From: Victivallales bacterium
Lineage (GTDB): Bacteria; Verrucomicrobiota; Lentisphaeria; Oligosphaerales; Oligosphaeraceae
Direction: 5' to 3'
Length of the DNA stretch: 47,406 nt
NCBI GenBank assembly: GCA_017548425.1
Contig: JAFZAB010000077.1
Coordinates: 1 to 47,406, forward strand
In this document: in pieces, positions 28,361 to 36,466 of the stretch
Layout: every line of letters starts with the position of its first letter
How positions within the stretch are numbered: the first letter of the stretch is position 1
Position numbers and translations under genes: made by a program
Notes under the pieces: generated by a model
Seen by the model: only the letters and a program-made list of their open reading frames with translations
What the model was told of the DNA's origin: nothing
The model's database searches: none

Positions 28361-29164
28361 TTATAATGGGTCACTGACATTTATTTCATCAAGCTGTTTC
28401 TGAAGGCTTGACAGGAAATTCGACCAATCCTCTGAGTGCAGGAATGCCTCGGTGTCGCCAGCTTCCATACGTTCCTGCTTGCCAAAGGTGTCATTCTGCC
28501 CTGTATGGTTGCCGACAAAGATATCCACATGTTCCTGACGGCAGCGCAGGATGCTTTTCTGGTATAGGCCTCTTCTGTCTTCAGCTTCCAGCTGGTGTTC
28601 GTGGATGTACTTGGAAGTAAGTGTGTTGAATCCGGCGCCGCCCATCATGCCAGCGCGAAGGGTGCGTCCATTCTGGGTTATGTTCCAGAAGAATGAAATT
28701 GTCCCCAATGTATGCCCGGGAGTTTCGACGCATTCCATGTCAAGATTGCCCAGGCGTATATGGTCGCCGTCGTGGATGTGCTGGTCTGGCTCGAAGTGGT
28801 TGTAGTGCCTGTTGCCGACTCCGGTAAGCGTTGGATGTTTTCCATTGGCGATTGAGCAGTCGTTTTCACCCATGAAGGTCTTTGCCCCAGTGAGTTGCTT
28901 TAGTGCAAAAGTGGCTCCTGCATGGTCCAGATGAGCATGTGAATGCACGATGTAGCGGATGTCCTTTGGGTCAAAACCTAGAATGCGAATGTTTTCAAGC
29001 ACCATGTAGAGGAATTCCTGATAGCCTGGATCAATGATTACAAGCCCCTCCCCGGTGTCAATGATATGGGTGGATGCAGGCTGAAACCCCACAAAGTACA
29101 GGTTGCCGTAGATACGGAATGGACGCTTGTAATAAGTCCAGGGTGCGAGAAGATCAGCTGCCAT
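28361..29164 (-). CDS. MBL-fold metallo-hydrolase (class B3-like)
   Basis: A 267-residue metallo-beta-lactamase fold protein. The zinc motif is HSHAHLDHAG (HxHxDH, residues 76-81), followed by ETPGHTLGT and FVGNHTGQND. No signal peptide is obvious, and the sequence could act on lactones, lactams or thioesters; antibiotic hydrolysis is not implied. AAGGT lies upstream of the ATG, and TTGATT-16 bp-TAAATT further upstream could be its promoter. It precedes the glycosidase by 109 bp on the same strand. Confidence 0.78.
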   Translation of the reverse strand: MAADLLAPWTYYKRPFRIYGNLYFVGFQPASTHIIDTGEGLVIIDPGYQEFLYMVLENIRILGFDPKDIRYIVHSHAHLDHAGATFALKQLTGAKTFMGENDCSIANGKHPTLTGVGNRHYNHFEPDQHIHDGDHIRLGNLDMECVETPGHTLGTISFFWNITQNGRTLRAGMMGGAGFNTLTSKYIHEHQLEAEDRRGLYQKSILRCRQEHVDIFVGNHTGQNDTFGKQERMEAGDTEAFLHSEDWSNFLSSLQKQLDEINVSDPL

Positions 29165-29312
29165 GATTGTTTTTACCTTGTTTTGATGATTTGTAAATAT
29201 GTTGTCATGGCAAATTTAGCATTGTGTGTGGAATAATCAACCTAAAAGGCGGCTGATTGGCAGACCTGGCCTGAAAAGTAGGTTGCTGTTGGATTTTGAT
29301 TAGAAAATAGAA

Positions 29313-29355
29313 AGCGACTTTTGGGAGAAGTCAAAAAACATGTCTCGAAGTCGCT
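29313..29355. other. Imperfect inverted repeat in the divergent gap
   Basis: AGCGACTT (29313-29320) and AAGTCGCT (29348-29355) can form a stem with an additional GAGA/TCTC pairing inside. The function is unclear. Nothing else is visible in the 331-bp gap 29165-29495 beyond promoter-like AT-rich sequence. Confidence 0.25.
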
Positions 29356-29495
29356 GTATTCATAGTTTTTTTTAGGCTATTTGCTGGGTACTGTTGGATA
29401 AACAACTGTATGAATGCTACATTAAAAATCTAACAATGGCTTTCATGCCAGACTGTAACTATCATTTGTTTTCAAGATGAGGGAAGAACAGTAAA

Positions 29496-30719
29496 ATGAG
29501 AAAACAAGATACCCAACAAAGCGGAAGCGTCGAACTTGCCAATTCCGTCAAAGCATTGAAATTGGCGATACTCCAGGCGCAGCATGCCATCGCAGCAGAT
29601 GGAAACCGCGTGATGCTGATGTTATATCTCGGAATCGGCCGCTTCATCTCGAATAAGACACGCAATGGAATATGGGGAGACGGAGCCACTAACGCCATTG
29701 CTGAGCAACTACAACGCGAAATGCCAGGTTTGCGGGGATTCAGCGGTGTACAATTGAGGCGAATGCGCCAATTCTACGAGGAATGGCATAATTCCTTAAT
29801 TTGTTCGCCGCTGGCGAGCAAATTGGTTGTCACCAAAACGACCGTCCCCTCTCAAAAAACAATTGATACGCCGGAAATCTTGCAAACGCCCCTTCCTATC
29901 CTTACTGAATGGTCAATTTGTTCGCCGTTGGCGAACAAATTAAACGAAAACGAGTTCTTTGCCATCAGCTTCACTCACCATATGGAAATAATCGTCAAGG
30001 CCAAGGAGCTTGATGAGCGCCTTTTCTACATTCATGAGTCGGTCGTGAATCACTGGAACAAGGATGTGCTACGATCACAACTGAAGGCTGACATCTATCA
30101 TCATTCTGGAAAGATGCCCAGCAACTTCAACACGGCAATTACGGAAACGAAATTGGCGATGAAGGCTCTTGGAATGTTCAGGGACGAGTATCTGCTGGAC
30201 TTCATAAACACCGAGGAACTCGATGTCACCAATCCAGAGGACATTGACGAGCCTGTCATCGAACACGCCATCGTGGCGCATATCCGTCTGTTCATCCTGA
30301 CATTCGGGCGTGACTTCAGCTTCATCTCCAACCAGTACAGACTGGATGTTATGGGGGAGGAGCAGTTCATCGACCTGCTTTTCTTCAATCGCGAACTGAA
30401 CTGCCTTGTCGCCGTGGAGCTGAAGAAGGGGAATTTCAAGTCCTCCTATCTTGGACAACTGAATCTATATCTTCAGGCGTTGGATGACCAGGTGCGCAAG
30501 CCCCACGAGAATCCTCCCATCGGCATCATCCTTTGCAAGTCGGCAAACAGGGCCTTCGTCGAATATGCCGTCCGCGATTACAAGAATCCGATGGGAGTGG
30601 CGACATACCGCACCGCAGACGAAATGCCCGAACAGTTGCGCAAGGCATTGCCAGACATCGAGGAACTCAAACGACAGCTTTCCAACACTGGTGATTTGGA
30701 GGAAAGCAAGAGCGAATGA
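29496..30719 (+). CDS. PDDEXK nuclease-like DUF1016/YhcG family protein
   Basis: 407 residues. The N-terminal DUF1016-N domain (about 10-100: LGIGRFISNKTRNGIWGDG, FSGVQLRRMRQFYE) is followed by a linker and a C-terminal YhcG-type nuclease domain with the D-ExK core (QFIDLLFFNRELNCLVAVELKKG) and QLNLYLQALDDQV. Such genes often travel with restriction-modification or other defence and mobile loci. The linker between the domains is unusual: it encodes two copies of a palindrome (29798-29824 and 29915-29941), translating as ICSPLASKL and ICSPLANKL. The gene ends before a terminator at 30781. Confidence 0.85.
   Translation: MRKQDTQQSGSVELANSVKALKLAILQAQHAIAADGNRVMLMLYLGIGRFISNKTRNGIWGDGATNAIAEQLQREMPGLRGFSGVQLRRMRQFYEEWHNSLICSPLASKLVVTKTTVPSQKTIDTPEILQTPLPILTEWSICSPLANKLNENEFFAISFTHHMEIIVKAKELDERLFYIHESVVNHWNKDVLRSQLKADIYHHSGKMPSNFNTAITETKLAMKALGMFRDEYLLDFINTEELDVTNPEDIDEPVIEHAIVAHIRLFILTFGRDFSFISNQYRLDVMGEEQFIDLLFFNRELNCLVAVELKKGNFKSSYLGQLNLYLQALDDQVRKPHENPPIGIILCKSANRAFVEYAVRDYKNPMGVATYRTADEMPEQLRKALPDIEELKRQLSNTGDLEESKSE
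29798..29824. repeat. Palindrome copy 1 inside DUF1016 gene
   Basis: AATTTGTTCGCC-GCT-GGCGAGCAAATT: 12-bp arms with one mismatch, in frame within the coding sequence. Confidence 0.9.
29915..29941. repeat. Palindrome copy 2 inside DUF1016 gene
   Basis: AATTTGTTCGCC-GTT-GGCGAACAAATT: perfect 12-bp arms, in the same reading phase as copy 1, 117 bp (39 codons) downstream. Confidence 0.9.
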
Positions 30720-30780
30720 AGGCTACAGGACATATTATTATGAGAAAACTGTTCATCATTTCTGGGCTTATGGAATTGGA

Positions 30781-30828
30781 AGGAAGCCCTCTCGCATGAT
30801 TGGATGTGAAGAAGGGCTTCCTTTTTGT
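30781..30828 (+). terminator. Rho-independent terminator after DUF1016 gene
   Basis: AGGAAGCCCT (30781-30790) pairs perfectly with AGGGCTTCCT (30813-30822) around a 22-nt loop, followed by a T-rich tract (TTTTGTTTTTTG). Confidence 0.82.
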
Positions 30829-30841
30829 TTTTTGATGGCAA

Positions 30842-30878
30842 ATGTACAAAAAATGTCAGGCAGATGTACAAAAAATGT
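30842..30878 (+). promoter_or_regulatory. Tandem 15-mer, candidate enhancer-binding site
   Basis: ATGTACAAAAAATGT occurs exactly twice (30842-30856 and 30864-30878), spaced 22 bp apart, about 70-107 bp upstream of the predicted sigma-54 start site. A second direct repeat (TTTTGTGCC/TTTTTGTGCC, 30890-30911) follows. Spacing and distance fit upstream activator sites for a sigma-54 enhancer-binding protein. Confidence 0.5.
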
Positions 30879-30921
30879 ATAGCAAAGGCCTTTTGTGCCA
30901 CTTTTTGTGCCTGAAAAGAAG

Positions 30922-30938
30922 TTGGCATGATTCTTGCG
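30922..30938 (+). promoter_or_regulatory. Sigma-54 (RpoN) promoter
   Basis: TTGGCATGATTCTTGCG matches YTGGCACG-N4-TTGC, with exact GG-GC spacing and only the ACG to ATG change in the -24 box. It points at the lipoprotein gene starting at 31017 and predicts a start site near 30949. Confidence 0.72.
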
Positions 30939-31016
30939 TATTGAAATATGACGTTGCTGATTTCGGTGAAAGCGGAAGTCGGTCAAATGATGACATGACA
31001 ACAAACGGAGTTCAAT

Positions 31017-31955
31017 ATGCAAAATATAAAAAAAGCGATTATCCTATTCATTTCATTCATGTCGCTGTTGCTTCTGTCTCTCTGCGGGACGGGATGCGTG
31101 CGCATTGCCGAGACAATTACCGCAGGAGGTCTTCCACCGCCATATTGCATTTATTCTGGCACAATGGGACTCGTTGGCTTTCCTGTCAATACGGCTGTAG
31201 TGGGGGAGGGTTTTCACGAAAAGATGCTTTTGCCGATAGCACAATTACCGCTATTTGTCGTGGATCTTCCTCTGGAACTTGTGGTGGACACCATCTGCCT
31301 GCCAGTTGATCTCGTACATTGTGTGCAGTATTGCAATGATCCCCCGTTGGACAAGTATTTGAGGGACAACGACCTGAAAGGACTGGAAAAGAAACTGAAG
31401 GAAGGCGTTTCGCCGAATGTCGTCTCTCGCTGGTTCCATGAAAGAGAGCCATTGCTGTACCAGGCATACGAGAATCATCATGAAGATGCTTTTGAGTTGC
31501 TTCTCAACTATGGCGCAAAGATCCCGTTCACGTTGCTTCAGGTTGAGGAAAATCTGGACGAATACACCTACAGAATGTTGCAAAGGGTGTTCAGGGATGG
31601 TTGTCCGGAAGAACTCCAGTGTCAGGAACTGAAGGATTGTTTTTCCTATTGGATTCTGAAGTACTTGATGCATAAGGAGCAGTCGTCGCCCAATGACAGG
31701 CTGCTTGTAGACTTCATGGTTCTGCTGTTGGAGAACGGTTTTTCTCCTAACGAGTGGAACAATCGGAGGGGGGATCTTCCCTGTTCACCACTGAATCTGT
31801 ATCCCCTTGATGTCGTGATGGCAAACACGGCAATGGATCTGACGGAGAAGGACAGGCTGATAGCGGCAATGCTCAAGCATGGTGCTCTGACTTATGAGGA
31901 AGCCAGCCATTTGCCACCGTCCGAGAGCATTCCTCCGATGTCCCAGCCAGACTGA
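31017..31955 (+). CDS. YceK/YidQ-like lipoprotein with ankyrin-like C-terminal region
   Basis: 312 residues. A hydrophobic signal ends in GTGC (C27). The region to about 110 resembles YceK/YidQ lipoproteins (YSGTMGLVGFPVN, LPLELVVDTICLPVDLVH). The C-terminal part has ankyrin-like helical pairs: LDKYLRDNDLKGLEKKLKEG, then LLYQAYENHHEDAFELLLNYGAK, and KDRLIAAMLKHGA. It is likely anchored in the envelope, with the repeats binding a partner. GGAG lies before the ATG. A sigma-54 promoter upstream suggests tight regulated expression. Confidence 0.65.
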   Translation: MQNIKKAIILFISFMSLLLLSLCGTGCVRIAETITAGGLPPPYCIYSGTMGLVGFPVNTAVVGEGFHEKMLLPIAQLPLFVVDLPLELVVDTICLPVDLVHCVQYCNDPPLDKYLRDNDLKGLEKKLKEGVSPNVVSRWFHEREPLLYQAYENHHEDAFELLLNYGAKIPFTLLQVEENLDEYTYRMLQRVFRDGCPEELQCQELKDCFSYWILKYLMHKEQSSPNDRLLVDFMVLLLENGFSPNEWNNRRGDLPCSPLNLYPLDVVMANTAMDLTEKDRLIAAMLKHGALTYEEASHLPPSESIPPMSQPD

Positions 31956-31980
31956 TTGTCGCAATCATTGCAGTATATGC

Positions 31981-32000
31981 AGTTTGCAATCGCGTGGATA
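31981..32000 (-). repeat. Degenerate A-repeat fragment
   Basis: TTTGCAATCGCGTGG (31983-31997), the conserved core of repeat A, sits between the convergent genes and marks the left end of the array. The promoter -10 is missing, and there is no minus-strand gene to its left. Confidence 0.5.
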
Positions 32001-32003
32001 TTC

Positions 32004-34067
32004 TCACGGTATCGGAATGATGAATCGGATGTCGTCATTTCGTTTTTCGCCTGGGGCACCTCCGTCGTTGATGCAATTGGGGCCGATGCTCCAAACTTGG
32101 ACGGCATCCACTGTCCGTTCGCGTTCCTTAAAATCGATTTCGGAGACATTGTACAACTCGTTTGTATCTTTGTTGACATACTCTTCCTCTTTCTCGTGAT
32201 AGACCTCCTCCACCACTTGGCATGCTCCCTTCCTATACTGGAGCGGCTCCCCGAAAAATGGATCCAGCGGCAGGTCATCAAGGCTGTCGGGATATTCGCC
32301 CGTGCGCCGTTTGTGCAGTTCCGCCTGAATGAGGGCACGCATGATGCGGCAAGAGGCGATGATGCTCTTTTTTCTCACAGATATATTAAAGCAACTAGGC
32401 AACATCATATCGACAACGGCATAGCCAGTTCTTTTGTCTGGCATTTCAGAAAAACTATGGACGCGCAATGCTTTCGCCATCCCCTTGACTTCGTTGGCGG
32501 CCAGCCACCATCCCTGCGGGAAAAAGAAACGCAGAGAATGGAAATGCAAACCACGGTGGACGTCTTGCGCACCAGCGTAGTACGCCATCCAATGAAATAC
32601 ATTGAGACAACTGACCGCCTCGCCATATACAAAATGCTCTTCCCGTTCATCAACCTGACGTTCAATTTCAAGCAATTTTGCAGACTGTGCCTTCAGCCAC
32701 TCGTTCGTTGGGAGGCCAGACGCCAGAATTTTCTCCATTGCCTTCAAACGGAAGGCCTCCACGGCAATTCCCACAAGATACGAAACAGACAGATGATCTT
32801 TCCATGGACCTTCACGGCAGGCATCCATTGTGTCAAGGGCGGCGGATGCCGTGTCAAAATCGCCATCCTCCAAGGCGTAGATGATGCGCTGCCTTCCCAT
32901 CTTGGCAAGTTCACGAAATGTGCTCAATTCTGGAGTTAACGTTCCTGCAAGCATTTGATCGTCCGCATAATTGCGTTTCGGCGGTGGAATGGGACTGGTG
33001 AGCATCTGCTCCAGTTTTCGACGTGCGGCATTCTCAAGGAAGCGTTTTTTGCACCGTGTGTGGATATCTTCGGGAATAATCGCGTCCAGATGGTATGAAA
33101 GTTCCCGTTCCTCTTCGGTTTGCGATTCATAATACTCATTACGGACTGTCTCCAATTGTTTCCAGAACTCGGGATTGGCGGGACGGTCCGCATAGAACTG
33201 TCTTTCAAGTTCCGCCGCGGTCAGCGGATGTCCGAAATGCATCTCTAACTCCTTAATGGCGCGATGGTAAGATACATTCTCCCAAAGGGCAAGGGATAAA
33301 AAGACGACATAACTTCCCGCAACGATACCCCAAATGCGCCGTATTTTGCGACTAAACAACTTACGGAGCGGGCACTTCGCGTAGTCAGCCAACAGGCTTC
33401 CGAAGAGGAGATATCCCGTTGTCAGCAGAAGAATCCCCACTAACACGATGCAGACGCAACCAGCGGGCTTGTCCAACCTGAACCACTGATGGAATGCATC
33501 AATGAACGGAATGAGGTCGTGTATCCAATACGTCAAACTCATCTCACGCAACCCTCCTGAACGGAATGGTTCGTATGCGAACGCGAACAACGCCCAGAAT
33601 GCATTGAAGCCCCCAAGCCAGGAGAGCGTTCCCCAAAAGGCCTTCCATGAGGTGAGGATGATCGGAAAAAGCAATATGATGCAATGGACGAATAGCATCG
33701 CGCTTGCCACCCATTTCCAGTCGTTCCCGTCTTGGCATCTATGGAAACAACAAAGGACTACATACCCCAATGATAACGCAAGAAAAAACAGCGCCACTCC
33801 AAGCTGACACCATCGGAACCTCGTTTTCAGGCAGGCGACAACCAGCATCCTGCCCAGTAGAAAAACTATATATGCCAGAATGGCGAGCAAGGTGATAAAC
33901 AAGGCGAGACAGACTGCATCGTTTAGGATTGTGGCATAATTGAAGACCATTATCCCGCACCAGAACGAAAACGCGAACCACACTGATGTGGGCAGCAGCG
34001 TCAGCCCAAAGAACGCGCCCTGTGCGGGCGCATCCCAGAAGAAGAGTTTACGTAGGAGGGGCTTCAT
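32004..34067 (-). CDS. Large FFWDAPAQ-leader membrane protein (array gene 1)
   Basis: 687 residues. It begins with the array-typical module MKPLLRKLFFWDAPAQ, followed by six or more hydrophobic segments to about residue 265. A soluble helical middle comes next (ELEMHFGHPLTAAELER, FW..L patterns). The C-terminal motif is TGEYPDSLDDLPLDPFFGEP, then VDAVQVWSIGPNCINDGG and DDIRFIIPIP. The last motif resembles the C-terminal strand of GspG-like pseudopilins seen in PVC bacteria. It is probably a multi-pass membrane protein with a large extracytoplasmic or cytoplasmic domain; function unknown. It is the second gene of a unit beginning at repeat A1, after the 194-residue lipoprotein. Confidence 0.75.
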   Translation of the reverse strand: MKPLLRKLFFWDAPAQGAFFGLTLLPTSVWFAFSFWCGIMVFNYATILNDAVCLALFITLLAILAYIVFLLGRMLVVACLKTRFRWCQLGVALFFLALSLGYVVLCCFHRCQDGNDWKWVASAMLFVHCIILLFPIILTSWKAFWGTLSWLGGFNAFWALFAFAYEPFRSGGLREMSLTYWIHDLIPFIDAFHQWFRLDKPAGCVCIVLVGILLLTTGYLLFGSLLADYAKCPLRKLFSRKIRRIWGIVAGSYVVFLSLALWENVSYHRAIKELEMHFGHPLTAAELERQFYADRPANPEFWKQLETVRNEYYESQTEEERELSYHLDAIIPEDIHTRCKKRFLENAARRKLEQMLTSPIPPPKRNYADDQMLAGTLTPELSTFRELAKMGRQRIIYALEDGDFDTASAALDTMDACREGPWKDHLSVSYLVGIAVEAFRLKAMEKILASGLPTNEWLKAQSAKLLEIERQVDEREEHFVYGEAVSCLNVFHWMAYYAGAQDVHRGLHFHSLRFFFPQGWWLAANEVKGMAKALRVHSFSEMPDKRTGYAVVDMMLPSCFNISVRKKSIIASCRIMRALIQAELHKRRTGEYPDSLDDLPLDPFFGEPLQYRKGACQVVEEVYHEKEEEYVNKDTNELYNVSEIDFKERERTVDAVQVWSIGPNCINDGGAPGEKRNDDIRFIIPIP

Positions 34068-34138
34068 GGTATCCAGTTGATTAGATGCTCGCTATTGGCT
34101 TTTCGTCACTCACTTGATCTTTGCAAAAAACAAATGAT

Positions 34139-34720
34139 TCATTCGTCAGGCAAAACATTTCTGGGAAGGACCTGCTTTATGATTGTTTCTTCAGGAATCA
34201 AGCGATGAATGATATTATGCTCCGCAGTGAACTTTTCATAGAATTCCGCGGATTCCCATTGGCTAATGTATCCACTTCTTGCCAATTCGCCATTCTTGCC
34301 TATTGTCTCCAACATTAGAATCATAGGACTGTTGAAAGTGATGCATTCCTGACGGAAGCTCACATATTCTTCCTGAAAATAAGAATAGCCCCATTCTTTA
34401 TGCTCCACATTTTTATGTTCAGCATAGATTCGAACCTTGACCATAGGACGCTCTGTTCCATAACCACAATACATAGTTGACACTAAAATTGATTTGTCCT
34501 CAGAATAGAGTTGTTCACAATAATACATTACTTTCCCCTTATACTTTTCTGTAATGAGAGAGCCGTTGCCGGTTACTTCTTGTTCATCGGCCAAATGGGG
34601 AAAGCGATATGGATTTGTGAGGTCTGTTTTTTTTGAGATACAGCCGCACAAACAAATGCAAAGCAAAACAGCATATATGCAGGTTCTGCGCAAAAAAGTG
34701 GAATGTTTCTTTCTCTTCAT
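34139..34720 (-). CDS. Putative lipoprotein of unknown function
   Basis: 193 residues from ATG 34720 (AAAGAGA upstream). The basic N terminus (MKRKKHSTFLRR) leads to a hydrophobic stretch ending in LCGC. The mature protein is mixed alpha/beta with no recognised domain. It is the first gene of the unit driven by repeat A1 and lies 71 bp upstream of the large membrane protein. Confidence 0.6.
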   Translation of the reverse strand: MKRKKHSTFLRRTCIYAVLLCICLCGCISKKTDLTNPYRFPHLADEQEVTGNGSLITEKYKGKVMYYCEQLYSEDKSILVSTMYCGYGTERPMVKVRIYAEHKNVEHKEWGYSYFQEEYVSFRQECITFNSPMILMLETIGKNGELARSGYISQWESAEFYEKFTAEHNIIHRLIPEETIIKQVLPRNVLPDE

Positions 34721-34788
34721 AAGCATTCTCTTTTTGATTATCGAGTCATTGGGCAGGCACATTACCATTACGTTTTCCGTCCATCCCC

Positions 34789-34853
34789 TAATCTACACTT
34801 CAAACAGCGGTTTGCAATCGCGTGGCGCGGGATTGGCTCGACAGGCGGAAGGT
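34789..34853 (-). promoter_or_regulatory. Repeat A copy 1 (promoter-palindrome)
   Basis: Minus-strand TTGCAA (34812-34817), 16 bp, TAGATT (34790-34795), 70 bp before the lipoprotein start. The outer arms CTTC (34798-34801) and GAAG (34848-34851) pair. The spacer differs from other copies, but both hexamers are kept. A short stretch of repeat B (GCCGATTTGTAAAAGAC) follows near 34882. Confidence 0.62.
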
Positions 34854-35001
34854 TTCTCGTCGGACTACAATGGTCCCAACGCCGATTTGTAAAAGACAGA
34901 ATTGAAATGCTCCTCAGTTATATCTTGGATCGACGGGCAGAGCAACATCGGGCATGACATGCCAAATGGCGGGGACTGTTTTAGGTGGGATGGAATAATC
35001 C

Positions 35002-35613
35002 TTATTTGTTGTCTGCCGCTTCGCAGCACTTCCGTAGAACCACGGCATCGTCTTTGGACATAAACGGAGCATACTTGTCATAGATGTCCTTGAAGCAGAT
35101 AAGGTTCTCCACAACAGAAACTTGCCCCGCCTCGAAGGCAATCAATGTCCAAGAGTTTTCAGTGCCCACACCAAAGAAGTTGGCGTTTCTGTGTTTGTGG
35201 CACCCAATCACGCTGTCAAACAGTACTGGGGTATTGCGAGCAGCGGCACTATCGGGGTTAACAGCCCTCTCATATTGGACATATATGTATTTTGTATGTG
35301 TCTTCGGGCAATATTCCAATTCCCGCAAAGTATCATTATCAAGAACGCCGTATTCAACAAGTTCTTGAAAAGAAGGGAAATGCCGTGATGATTCATTTTC
35401 ACCATCCTTCAGATCTAATTGATAAACGTGCAATCCATTCGCCAATTGCTTCAGGTTCGAGTTGCAAATTGAAACATTGAGGCGTTCCCTGATTAACTTG
35501 TAGTAATTGATGGCTATAACACACACAAAGCTTGAAGCCAATATGAGAACAACAACTGCGAGGCGCCGTTTCGCAGTTGACTTTTTACCTTGCTGTTTGC
35601 AACTTAGTTCCAT
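35002..35613 (-). CDS. Single-TM pseudopilin-like protein, paralogue 1
   Basis: 203 residues. A basic N terminus (KKSTAKRRL) is followed by one TM helix (about 18-38), then CNSNLKQLANGLHVY, FPSFQELVEYGVL and a YCPKTHTKYIYVQYE block. This resembles DUF1559-type pseudopilins of PVC bacteria but lacks the prepilin GFTLIE cleavage site. Its near-identical paralogue lies at 43264-43875, and flanking DNA is duplicated too. It is a single-gene unit behind repeat A2. Confidence 0.68.
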   Translation of the reverse strand: MELSCKQQGKKSTAKRRLAVVVLILASSFVCVIAINYYKLIRERLNVSICNSNLKQLANGLHVYQLDLKDGENESSRHFPSFQELVEYGVLDNDTLRELEYCPKTHTKYIYVQYERAVNPDSAAARNTPVLFDSVIGCHKHRNANFFGVGTENSWTLIAFEAGQVSVVENLICFKDIYDKYAPFMSKDDAVVLRKCCEAADNK

Positions 35614-35657
35614 ATGGTACTCAAGATAGTTCTCTACTGCCAGTCCCGTCGTTTCTT

Positions 35658-35723
35658 TAATCTACACTCCCTTCGGCGGTTTGCAATCGCGTGACGCGGG
35701 ATTGGCGCGGCTGGCGGGAGGTT
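35658..35723 (-). promoter_or_regulatory. Repeat A copy 2 (promoter-palindrome)
   Basis: Minus-strand TTGCAA (35681-35686), 16 bp, TAGATT (35659-35664), 46 bp before the 203-residue gene. Outer arms CTCCC (35667-35671) and GGGAG (35716-35720) pair. It continues into repeat B1. Confidence 0.65.
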
Positions 35724-35745
35724 TCGGCGTTGGCGCGTCCCTGAC

Positions 35746-36400
35746 GCCGATTTGTAAAAGACCGCGTTTCGCATCTCATGTTGGCATTTTGAGGTTTGAA
35801 ACCTTCTCCGTCCCTCACCTCAAAACCGCCTGCTGTGTTTCAGCGGAGAAGATTTTATCTGCCTTTCTCTTGACATCCATCTAACGCTATTCAAGAAAAA
35901 AGCGGAGAAAATCGGTGTTTTGAGGGTGAAAATGTCGATTTAGGGGAAAAGCCGATGGTCTTTTCAAACGGAGAAAACCGGCGGAAAACAGGCTGGAGAA
36001 AGGTCCGAAACGGCCTTTTCTCTGTTCTCCGCAGGGGAGTTCCCGCAAATGGATGATCCGCGCAAATGCCGTGTTTCACGATGGTTGGCAGAAACGAAAA
36101 AGCCCACTGACGGGAAAGCCGTCAATGGGCTGTGGGAAAAGCGATGGTCGGACAAGGCGTGGCGATTTAGAACCGTTCTCCGGCGTTCTCCGCTCACTAA
36201 CCCGCGACCTTTTCAAAAGCCAGCCGCCGGGAGAACGGAAAACCGTTGGCTTCCGCCTCGGGGAAGGCTTTGAAAAGGTCATTCCGTCCTTGATTGGCGC
36301 GAATGGGCCATCTGCGCGGAGAATGGACGACAAGAGAGGAACAACACGATTTTTGGCAGTGGTTCAGTGAGCAACCGCGTGACGCAGGAGTGTGATGGGG
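35746..36400. repeat. Repeat B copy 1, noncoding, CGGAGAA-rich
   Basis: About 630 bp, similar over most of its length to 38661-39290 and over its first ~390 bp to 46901 onward. It contains eight exact CGGAGAA/TTCTCCG heptamers (35804, 35844, 35903, 35969, 36025, 36176, 36186, 36316) in both orientations, plus near-matches. It holds a minus-strand terminator at 36093. Short open frames inside are not conserved between copies. It ends in a degenerate A-like core (AACCGCGTGACGC near 36372). Confidence 0.8.
36093..36131 (-). terminator. Terminator hairpin in repeat B1
   Basis: AGCCCA-C-TGACGG (36101-36113) pairs with CCGTCA-A-TGGGCT (36119-36131) around the loop GAAAG. Read on the minus strand it is followed by TTTTTCGTTT. 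It would end transcripts of the 36467-38466 unit. Confidence 0.7.
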
Positions 36401-36466
36401 GCATTTGCTGGAAAACTATCTTTCTCATCACGATCTTAGCACGTCATGGAGAACGGTTCTCCTTTT

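Noticed and set aside
31956..32939. 327-codon open frame on the plus strand
   Set aside because: Antisense of the 687-residue membrane protein, whose C-terminal motif is shared with two paralogues.
34812..34830. CCACGCGATTGC in repeat A as a sigma-54 promoter
   Set aside because: The -12 GC is present, but the -24 GG is missing at the required spacing; the sigma-70-like reading fits all copies better.
34789..34853. Repeat A as a canonical integron attC site
   Set aside because: The palindrome with bulges and the gene arrangement are suggestive, but I find no RYYYAAC/GTTRRRY boxes at the ends and no integrase in the window. Kept only as one hypothesis among several.
35964..36370. Short open frames within repeat B (also 38878-39265 and 47041-47325)
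   Set aside because: Partly similar between copies because the DNA is repeated, but starts, ends and frames are not kept, and a terminator hairpin lies inside.
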